From UBA4615 sp046046245 (GTDB lineage Bacteria > Pseudomonadota > Gammaproteobacteria > Burkholderiales > Burkholderiaceae_E), in contig JBJOKE010000092.1 in assembly GCA_046046245.1 (NCBI GenBank), positions 18,596 to 82,595 on the forward strand: a stretch of 64,000 bases of DNA, given 5' to 3'. The notes below the pieces were generated by a model that saw nothing but the letters and a program-made list of their open reading frames with translations, did not search any database and was not told the origin of the DNA. The number at the start of each line of letters is the position of its first letter. Within the stretch, counting starts at the first letter, position 1. Below, piece after piece: positions 57,710 through 64,000 of the stretch. Position numbers and translations under genes: made by a program.

Positions 57710-59266
57710 ATGCGCTACGCGGACCTGCGCGACTTCGTCGCCCAACTCGAATCGCGCGGCGAGCTCCGGCGCATCGCGCGCCCCGTCTCGCCGCGCTTCG
57801 AGATGACCGAGATCGCCGATCGCGTGCTGCGCGCGCAAGGCCCCGCGCTGCTCTTCGAGCAACCGATGGACGGCGGCCGGACGTCTTCGTTTCCCGTGCT
57901 CGCCAACCTCTTCGGCACGCCGAAGAGGGTCGCGATGGGCATGGGCGAGGACTCGGTCGACGCGCTGCGCGAGATCGGCACGCTGCTCGCCTACCTCAAG
58001 GAGCCCGAGCCGCCCAAGGGGCTGAAGGATGCCTGGGACAAGCTGCCGGTGCTGCGCCAGGTGCTGAACATGGCGCCGCGCGAGGTCTCGCGCGCGCCCT
58101 GCCAGCAGCAGGTCTGGGAAGGCGCGGGCGTCGATCTCGGACGCCTGCCGGTGCAGACCTGCTGGCCGGGCGACGTCGCGCCGCTGATCACCTGGGGCCT
58201 CGTCGTCACGCGCGGTCCGACGAAGGCACGGCAGAACCTCGGCATCTACCGGCAGCAGGTGATCGGCCGCGACCGCACGATCATGCGCTGGCTCGCGCAT
58301 CGCGGCGGCGCACTCGACTTCCGCGAGCACGCGGCCTCGCACCCCGGCACGCCCTTCCCCATCGCGGTGGTGCTGGGCTGCGATCCGGCGACGATCCTCG
58401 GCGCGGTCACGCCGGTGCCCGACACGCTGTCGGAATACCAGTTCGCCGGCCTGCTGCGCGGTGCGAAGACCGAACTGGTGAAGTGCCTGGGGAGCGAACT
58501 GCGCGTGCCGGCGACCGCCGAGATCGTGCTCGAGGGCTCGATCCGCCCCGATCCCGACGGCACCGCGACGCGAGGCCACGCCCGCCGTCTCGGCTGGACC
58601 GGCGAGCCGCCGCCGGCGGCACTCAACGGCTGGGAGATGGCGCTCGAGGGTCCGTACGGAGACCACACCGGCTACTACAACGAGCAGGACTGGTTCCCGG
58701 TCTTCGCGATCGACCGCATCACGCTGCGCGAGCGCGCGATCTACCACTCCACCTACACCGGCAAGCCGCCCGACGAACCGGCGATCCTCGGCGTCGCGCT
58801 CAACGAGGTGTTCGTGCCGATCCTGCGCAAGCAGTTCCCGGAGATCGTCGACTTCTACCTGCCGCCGGAGGGCTGCTCGTACCGGATGGCGATCGTCTCG
58901 ATGAAGAAGCAGTACCCCGGGCACGCCAAGCGCGTGATGTTCGGGATCTGGAGCTTCCTGCGCCAGTTCATGTACACGAAGTTCATCGTGGTGGTCGACG
59001 ACGACGTCGACGCGCGGGACTGGAAGGACGTGATCTGGGCGATCACCACGCGGGTGGACCCGCTGCGCGACGCCACGCTCGTCGACAGGACGCCGATCGA
59101 CTACCTCGACTTCGCCTCGCCCGTCTCGGGGCTGGGCTCGAAGATGGGCCTGGACGCGACGAACAAGTGGCCGGGCGAGACCGACCGCGAATGGGGGCGC
59201 ACGATCGCGATGTCGCCCGACGTCAAGGCGCGCGTCGACGCGATGTGGAGCGAGCTCGGGCTGTGA
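57710..59266 (+). CDS. ubiD: UbiD-family prenylated-FMN decarboxylase
   Basis: A 518-residue decarboxylase of 4-hydroxy-3-polyprenylbenzoate in ubiquinone synthesis, using prenylated FMN made by UbiX. The sequence follows UbiD along its length: MRYADLRDFVAQLESRGEL, then TWGLVVTRGPTKARQNLGIY with the catalytic Arg in YRQQVIGRDR, then EGPYGDHTGYYNEQDWFPVF with the Glu that binds the metal and cofactor. The C-terminal part has WAITTRVDPLRD and the helix that supports oligomers. It ends exactly where the convergent dacB-like gene ends. Confidence 0.93.
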   Translation: MRYADLRDFVAQLESRGELRRIARPVSPRFEMTEIADRVLRAQGPALLFEQPMDGGRTSSFPVLANLFGTPKRVAMGMGEDSVDALREIGTLLAYLKEPEPPKGLKDAWDKLPVLRQVLNMAPREVSRAPCQQQVWEGAGVDLGRLPVQTCWPGDVAPLITWGLVVTRGPTKARQNLGIYRQQVIGRDRTIMRWLAHRGGALDFREHAASHPGTPFPIAVVLGCDPATILGAVTPVPDTLSEYQFAGLLRGAKTELVKCLGSELRVPATAEIVLEGSIRPDPDGTATRGHARRLGWTGEPPPAALNGWEMALEGPYGDHTGYYNEQDWFPVFAIDRITLRERAIYHSTYTGKPPDEPAILGVALNEVFVPILRKQFPEIVDFYLPPEGCSYRMAIVSMKKQYPGHAKRVMFGIWSFLRQFMYTKFIVVVDDDVDARDWKDVIWAITTRVDPLRDATLVDRTPIDYLDFASPVSGLGSKMGLDATNKWPGETDREWGRTIAMSPDVKARVDAMWSELGL

Positions 59267-60757
59267 TCAGCCGTTCGCGTGCACCCAGCGCAGCAGCGCG
59301 TCCTGCGCGCCCTGCGAGCCTGGCGCGCGCGGTCCGTTGACGAGCATCACCACCGCGTAGCGCCGACCCGAGGCGGCGTCCACGTAGCCCGCGATGCTGC
59401 GCACGTCGTTGAGGCTGCCGGTCTTGATCCACGCGCGGCCCTCGATCGGTTCGCCGCGAAGCCGACCCTTCATCGTGCCGTCCACGCCCACGACCGGCAG
59501 CGACTCCTGCAGCACCGCGGCCTGGTCGCTGCGCGCCGCGTCCACCAGCAGCCTCGCCATCGAGCCCGCCGAGATCCGCTCGGTCCGCGACAGGCCGGAG
59601 CCGTTGTCGATCACCAGCTCGGGCGTGCGCAGCCCCTTGCGCTCGAGCCAGCGCGCGACCGTCTGGCGCGCGCGCTCGAGCGTGGCCGGCTGCCGCGTCG
59701 CGGGGTCGGCAGAGGTCTGCAGCATCACCTGCCGCGCCATCACGTTGTTGCTGAACTTGTTGATGTCGCGGACCACGTCGGCGAGCGTGCGCGGCGAGGT
59801 CCACTGCGCGAGCACCGGCAGCTGCGGATCGGTGCGCCGCTCGACGACGGCGCGGCCGCTCCAGGCGCCGCCCGCCGCCTGCCAGGCGCCGAGGAAGAAG
59901 CCCTGGATGAACTGCCGGTGGTTCAGCACCGCGGCCATCGTGGACTGCTCGCCGCAGCCTGCCGAATAGGCGCCGCCGACCTTGATCGACGGTCGCTCCT
60001 CGGGGCCGGCGTCGCGGATCGCGAGGCCCCAGGCGCCGAAGCGGCAGGCGCCCTTGACCAGCTTCACCTCGTTGACCAGCGGCACGCCCGCGAGCGGCGG
60101 ATCGAGCGCGACGGCGACGCCCGCGCCCTCGGGGCGCACCACGACCCGGGTCGCCTTGAAGTTCATCAGCGCGGCGTGCGGCCGCACGTTGTAGGGCTGG
60201 GAGGGATCGCCGTCGAACTTCTCGTAGGACTCGTCGCCGATCTCGTACAACGCGTCGTCGATCACCAGGTCGCCCCGGATCTCCCGCAGGCCGGCCGCGC
60301 GCAGGCGACCGACCAGCTCGGTCATGTCCTCGATGACGAGCTTCGGGTCGCCGCCGCCGCGCAGCACCAGATCGCCGCGCAGCACGTCGCCGTCGAGCGC
60401 GCCACGCATCGCGAACGACGTGGTCCAACGGTAGTCCGGCCCGAGCAGCGACAGGGCCGCGTAGGTCGTCACCAGCTTCATCGTCGAGGCCGGGTTGAAC
60501 GGGAGCTCGGGGTTGTGCGCGAGCAGCGGCGCTCGGCCGTCGAGCGGCACGACCGCGATGCCGACCTCGGCGGGCGACAGCGCGGCGGTGCGTACCGCGT
60601 CCGCGACCGGCGCGGGCAGCGGCTGCGCCGCCGCGGGCACGGCACAGGCGAGCGCCAGGGCGGCCACGACGACGAACCCGGCGACCGGGCCCGCCGCGCG
60701 CTCGCGGGCACGCCGCGGGCGGGGTCGGCCGGAGGGCGAAGCGGTCGGGGAGGCCAT
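59267..60757 (-). CDS. dacB: D-alanyl-D-alanine carboxypeptidase/endopeptidase (PBP4 family)
   Basis: A 496-residue periplasmic penicillin-binding protein of the S13 family. It has a signal peptide (VAGFVVVAALALACAVPAAA), then the three catalytic motifs: SxxK near 90 (NPASTMKLVTTY), SxN near 337 (NKFSNNVMARQ) and KTG near 442 (WIKTGSLNDVRS). The large insert between the first two motifs is typical of PBP4. It trims peptide side chains and cross-links of the cell wall. The start at 60757 puts the signal near the N-terminus. It is divergent from the SDR gene and abuts ubiD tail to tail. Confidence 0.93.
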   Translation of the reverse strand: MASPTASPSGRPRPRRARERAAGPVAGFVVVAALALACAVPAAAQPLPAPVADAVRTAALSPAEVGIAVVPLDGRAPLLAHNPELPFNPASTMKLVTTYAALSLLGPDYRWTTSFAMRGALDGDVLRGDLVLRGGGDPKLVIEDMTELVGRLRAAGLREIRGDLVIDDALYEIGDESYEKFDGDPSQPYNVRPHAALMNFKATRVVVRPEGAGVAVALDPPLAGVPLVNEVKLVKGACRFGAWGLAIRDAGPEERPSIKVGGAYSAGCGEQSTMAAVLNHRQFIQGFFLGAWQAAGGAWSGRAVVERRTDPQLPVLAQWTSPRTLADVVRDINKFSNNVMARQVMLQTSADPATRQPATLERARQTVARWLERKGLRTPELVIDNGSGLSRTERISAGSMARLLVDAARSDQAAVLQESLPVVGVDGTMKGRLRGEPIEGRAWIKTGSLNDVRSIAGYVDAASGRRYAVVMLVNGPRAPGSQGAQDALLRWVHANG

Positions 60758-60828
60758 AATCGCCGATGATCGCACGCCGCCGGGCCACCGCCGGGCGGCC
60801 GGACACGAGGACGACGGAGGACCGACGG

Positions 60829-61599
60829 ATGAAGCTGAAGGACAAGGTGGCGCTGGTGACCGGTGGCGCGCAGGGCATCGGGCTCGCCTGCGCGACGCGC
60901 TTCGCGGACGAGGGCGCGAAGGTGACGATCGTGGATCTCGACGCCACCCGCGGCGCCGCCGCCGTCGCGGCGATCGGAGCCGAGCGCGCGCTCTTCGTGC
61001 AGGGCGACGTCGCCGATGCGCGAACCGCAGCGCACGCGCTGGAGGCCACGCTCGCCCGCTTCGGCGCCATCGACGTGCTGCTGAACAATGCCGGCATCAC
61101 GCACTCCGCGGACTTCCTCGACCTCGCCGAGGCCGACTTCGACCGCGTGCTCGGCGTCAACCTCAAGTCCTACTTCCTGTTCGGCCAGGCGGTCGCGAGG
61201 TGGATGGTCGGCGCGGGGCGCCCGGGCGCGATCGTCAACATGTCGAGCGTGAACGCGGTGCTCGCCATCCCGAACCAGGTGCCCTACTGCGTGTCGAAGG
61301 GCGGCGTCGCGCAGCTGACCAAGGTCATGGCGATCTCGCTGGCCCCCCAGGGCATCCGGGTCAACGCGATCGGTCCGGGGACGATCGCGACCGAGCTCGC
61401 CCGCGCCGTGGTGCTCGGCTCGCCGGCGGCGGAGCGCACGCTGCTGTCGCGCACACCGCTCGGCCGGCTCGGCGAGCCCGACGAGGTGGCGAAGGTCGCG
61501 ACGTTCCTAGCGAGCGACGACGCGTCGTACCTCACCGGGCAGACCGTCTTCCCCGACGGTGGTCGGCTGGCCCTGAACTACCTGATGCCGACGTCCTGA
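60829..61599 (+). CDS. Short-chain dehydrogenase/reductase
   Basis: A 256-residue classical SDR. The cofactor motif is LVTGGAQGIGLACATRF, with an acidic Asp at the end of the second strand (VTIVDLDATRG) that favours NAD over NADP. NNAG follows, the catalytic Ser is in NMSSVNAV, and the Tyr-Lys pair is in PYCVSKGG. GGAGG 8 bases before the ATG at 60829 decides the start; the upstream in-frame extension is Arg-rich. The substrate is not readable, and neighbours give no pathway clue. Confidence 0.92.
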   Translation: MKLKDKVALVTGGAQGIGLACATRFADEGAKVTIVDLDATRGAAAVAAIGAERALFVQGDVADARTAAHALEATLARFGAIDVLLNNAGITHSADFLDLAEADFDRVLGVNLKSYFLFGQAVARWMVGAGRPGAIVNMSSVNAVLAIPNQVPYCVSKGGVAQLTKVMAISLAPQGIRVNAIGPGTIATELARAVVLGSPAAERTLLSRTPLGRLGEPDEVAKVATFLASDDASYLTGQTVFPDGGRLALNYLMPTS

Positions 61600-61780
61600 T
61601 GCCAGGCCCTTCCGTCGCGGGCCGTCCGCCTTGGTCGCAGCCCTCCGGACGAGCGCCCGACTGAGCCCATGACGTGCCCCCTCCCGGGGCGATTCGCATT
61701 TCGGTCCGACTTGATCGATGTTTGAGCGAAAGCGGAAAAGGTTCCTGTTCCCGATCCGCTGAACCGCCAATCATCGGCGC

Positions 61781-62704
61781 ATGGAATCGCCCGCGTCCAG
61801 ATTGCCCGTAGCCGCCGGAGGCGCGGCCCCGGCCGCAATCGACGCATTGCTGGCGATTCTCCGGCCGCTGGCCCGTGTCGCGGTGGACCATGGCATCCAG
61901 TTCAATCAGCTCGAGGAGCTGGTCAAGCGCGCGATGGTCGAGGCCGCGCTGGAGGCCGTTCGCGCCGAGACCGGCGACGCCCCCCCGCCGATCAGCCGCC
62001 TGAGCGTGATCTCGGGCATCCACCGCAAGGAGGTCAAGCGTCTGGTCGAGGCGCCCGACCTCATCAACGTCCATTCCGAACAGACCCCGGCGACCGAGGT
62101 CTATGCCACCTGGGTCAGCGAGCCGGTCTGGCTCGACGGCGAGGGCCAGCCGCGCGCGCTGCCCCGCCGTCCACAGGACGACGGCTCGGCGAGCTTCGAG
62201 TCGCTCGCGCGATCGGTGACGACCGATGTCCATCCACGCACGCTGCTCGACGAGATGCTGAGGCTCGGCCTCGTCAGCCTCGAGACCGCCACAGACACGG
62301 TCACTCTGAGCGACGGCATGGTGCCCTCAGGCGAGGTCGAGGCACTGCTGCGTTTCGCCGGCGCGAGCGTCTCCGACCACCTCGCGGCGGTCCGCGACAA
62401 CCTCGTCGCAGGCCATCGCGTCGCCGCGGGTGATCCGGTGGCACGCCCTCCGTTTCTCGAGCAGTCGGTCTTCGCGGACAAGTTGTCGGCCGAGTCGGTC
62501 GAGATGACCGGCACGCGCGCCCGCGCGCTCTGGCAGCGGCTCATGAAGACGCTGATCCCCGAGCTGCAGAAGCTCGAGGCGGCGGACCGCGAGGCGGGTC
62601 GCGAGACCGGGTACCGTGTCCGGATCGGGCTCTACTGCTATGGCGCACCCACGGCGCGCGAGCCGGGCGCTCCGGCCAGACCTGCTGCCGACAGGACGCC
62701 ATGA
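61781..62704 (+). CDS. DUF6502 family protein
   Basis: A 307-residue soluble protein of a family of unknown function. The N-terminal part includes ALLAILRPLARVAVDHGIQF and a helix-turn-helix-like segment (PPISRLSVISGIHRKEVKRL), so DNA binding is possible. The middle (about 125-215) has SFESLARSVTTDVHPRTLL and LLDEMLRLGLVSLE, again winged-helix-like. Its last bases overlap the start of the next gene (ATGA), so it works with the DUF5666-type lipoprotein. The 181-base gap upstream shows no clear promoter. Confidence 0.8.
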   Translation: MESPASRLPVAAGGAAPAAIDALLAILRPLARVAVDHGIQFNQLEELVKRAMVEAALEAVRAETGDAPPPISRLSVISGIHRKEVKRLVEAPDLINVHSEQTPATEVYATWVSEPVWLDGEGQPRALPRRPQDDGSASFESLARSVTTDVHPRTLLDEMLRLGLVSLETATDTVTLSDGMVPSGEVEALLRFAGASVSDHLAAVRDNLVAGHRVAAGDPVARPPFLEQSVFADKLSAESVEMTGTRARALWQRLMKTLIPELQKLEAADREAGRETGYRVRIGLYCYGAPTAREPGAPARPAADRTP

Positions 62705-64000
62705 CCCGTCGCCCCATTCCCGTCTCGCCGGCTGCGGACCCGCCGGTCACCCTGCCATCCGCGCCGCGCCGACGGCTGCTTCTCGGCGCCGGTGCGTTCG
62801 CCACGCTGGCCACGGGCTGCGGCGGTGGCGACGGCCAAGAGGTGGCCGGCGTCGGCACCGGCGGCACCGGGCAGATCGCCACCTTCACGAGCGGCCCGAT
62901 CTCGGGCTTCGGATCGGTCATCGTCAACGGGATCCGCTTCGACGACAGCACTGCGACCATCCGCGACGAACTCGGCCTCGCACGCGCGCATTCCGAGCTC
63001 GGGCTCGGCATGGTCGTGGAGATCGACGGTACCGCCGACACGAGCACGGGCCAGGGCGTGGCCCGCTCGATCCGGGTGGTGAGCCTGCTCGCCGGTCAGG
63101 TCGGTGCGATCGATGCCGCGCAGGGCCGGTTCACCGTGATGGCCTTGACCGTCGGCCATGACACCGCAACCGTGTGGAATTCCGACGAGGGCGCCCTGGC
63201 GCTCCGGGTCGGCGATCGGACCGAGGTCTGGGGCTTCCTCGACGTCACCGCTGGCGTGCTGCGCGCGAGCCGTGTCGAGATCACGCCCGCCGCTGCCGCC
63301 CCGGCGGCCGCTAGGGTTCGAGGCACGGTGACCGCGTTCGATGCGACCAACCGATTTCTGTCGATCGACGGGCAATCCGTCGACCTGCGCGACCTGCCGC
63401 TGCCGGCCAACCTCAGCGTCGGCGCGACGGTCGCCGCGGCCGGCAGCCAGATCGCCGCGGCCGATGCGCCGCTGCGGGCGACGACGCTGGCGGTGGTGCC
63501 CGCGCCCAAGGCCGACGCCGGGGTGGCGATCGTCGAGAACGTCGTCGCGGGTTGGCAGTCGCTGTCCCGGTTCAGGCTGCTCGATACCTGGGTCGACGCG
63601 TCATATGCGGACATCGTCGGCGGGACGGCCGACACGCTGCGCAACGGCGTGCGCGTGCGTGCGACCGGCGAACGGATCGCGGGGACACTGCGCGCCGCGA
63701 CGATCGAGGTACGCAGCCTCGTCTCGATCGTGGCGACGAACCGCGACCAGGCTCGGAGCAACGACTCGTCGGACGGGGGCGGCGCGGCGGACGGGAACGG
63801 TAGCGGCAGCGGCAGCGGCAGCGATGGCGGTGGCGGCAGCGGCGGCGGCAACTCCGGTGCGAATGGCAACTCCGGTGCGAATGGCAACTCCGGTGCGAAT
63901 GGCAACTCCGGTGCGAATGGCAACTCCGGTGCGAATGGCAACTCCGGTGCGAATGGCAACTCCGGTGCGGACGGTAACTCCGGTGCGGACGGCAACGACA
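62701..64000 (+). CDS. DUF5666-type lipoprotein with hexapeptide repeats (cut off by the window end)
   Basis: At least 433 residues are present and the frame is open at the end. The N-terminus has RRRLLLGAGAFATLATGC, a lipoprotein signal with Cys40 as lipid site and a possible Tat motif. The body is a series of small beta-barrel repeats, for example ISGFGSVIVNGIRFDDSTAT, LGMVVEIDGTADTST and VRGTVTAFDATNRFLSIDGQ, typical of DUF5666 proteins. From residue about 367 the chain becomes Gly/Ser-rich and then runs into NSGANG repeats. It overlaps the DUF6502 gene by 4 bases. Its role is unknown, presumably at the cell envelope. Confidence 0.8.
   Translation, partial: MTRRPIPVSPAADPPVTLPSAPRRRLLLGAGAFATLATGCGGGDGQEVAGVGTGGTGQIATFTSGPISGFGSVIVNGIRFDDSTATIRDELGLARAHSELGLGMVVEIDGTADTSTGQGVARSIRVVSLLAGQVGAIDAAQGRFTVMALTVGHDTATVWNSDEGALALRVGDRTEVWGFLDVTAGVLRASRVEITPAAAAPAAARVRGTVTAFDATNRFLSIDGQSVDLRDLPLPANLSVGATVAAAGSQIAAADAPLRATTLAVVPAPKADAGVAIVENVVAGWQSLSRFRLLDTWVDASYADIVGGTADTLRNGVRVRATGERIAGTLRAATIEVRSLVSIVATNRDQARSNDSSDGGGAADGNGSGSGSGSDGGGGSGGGNSGANGNSGANGNSGANGNSGANGNSGANGNSGANGNSGADGNSGADGND
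63850..63993. repeat. 18-bp tandem repeat coding for NSGANG/NSGADG
   Basis: Eight 18-base units of AACTCCGGTGCGAATGGC follow without gaps. Six encode NSGANG and the last two NSGADG. The array is in frame with the lipoprotein gene and may go on past the window. The near identity of units points to recent expansion. Confidence 0.92.

Noticed and set aside
57364..57711. Minus-strand 115-codon frame upstream of the transglycosylase
   Set aside because: Arg/Pro/Gly-rich, no family, no ribosome site, and it runs through the hairpin array and promoter.
63850..63993. CRISPR-like regular repeats
   Set aside because: Units are 18 bases, contiguous without spacers and in frame with a coding region.

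Overview
The window is a GC-rich (about 70%) chromosomal stretch from what looks like a free-living betaproteobacterium of the order Burkholderiales. The pointers are the Fnr/HemN pair, a tkt-gapA-pgk glycolysis/Calvin-type cluster, MaeB, DUF1631 and Bug/TctC-type binding proteins, and dense genes with many 4-base ATGA overlaps. No rRNA, tRNA, CRISPR, prophage or insertion sequence was seen. The window starts inside one gene and ends inside another.

Layout. 1-10 kb: end of a membrane protein, fnr and hemN divergent around an FNR box, then pgk, gapA and tkt on the minus strand with an HD-GYP/Hpt signalling pair inserted on the plus strand between gapA and pgk, then rsmE and a YidB-like gene. 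10-17.5 kb: a secreted barnase-like RNase with its barstar-like inhibitor, a DUF1631 protein, maeB, and a hybrid histidine kinase whose kinase core has lost its catalytic residues. 17.5-26 kb: a YdiJ-type FAD/Fe-S 2-hydroxyacid dehydrogenase with a GntR regulator, divergent from a serine-glyoxylate aminotransferase, TctC, enoyl-CoA hydratase and CoA-transferase operon. 26-28 kb: a large unrecognised protein containing a MaoP/DUF413-like segment.

28.2-45.8 kb is the most interesting region. It is an uninterrupted minus-strand island for breakdown of ureides (biuret-type compounds). The head-proximal part encodes allophanate hydrolase (AtzF), a peptide-type ABC transporter, the carboxybiuret hydrolase pair AtzG/AtzE, AtzH (HpxZ-like) and a GntR regulator. 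The second part encodes a BMP-type ABC transporter, a formamidase-like amidase, biuret hydrolase (BiuH) and a second isochorismatase-like hydrolase that could be a triuret or related ureide hydrolase. Similar GntR-type palindromes lie at the head of both parts. Together these would import ureides and convert them through carboxybiuret/biuret and allophanate to ammonia and CO2. The ring-opening cyanuric acid hydrolase (AtzD) is not in the window.

46-64 kb: a degenerate EAL protein, a flavin monooxygenase with a clear sigma-54 promoter and upstream inverted repeat just downstream of its likely activator gene, cysH-cysD-cysN for sulfate assimilation, a rhodanese, an aminotransferase, a lytic transglycosylase, a candidate structured small RNA with a terminator, ubiD, a PBP4-type carboxypeptidase, a short-chain dehydrogenase, and a DUF6502/DUF5666 pair whose lipoprotein runs off the end in a hexapeptide repeat.
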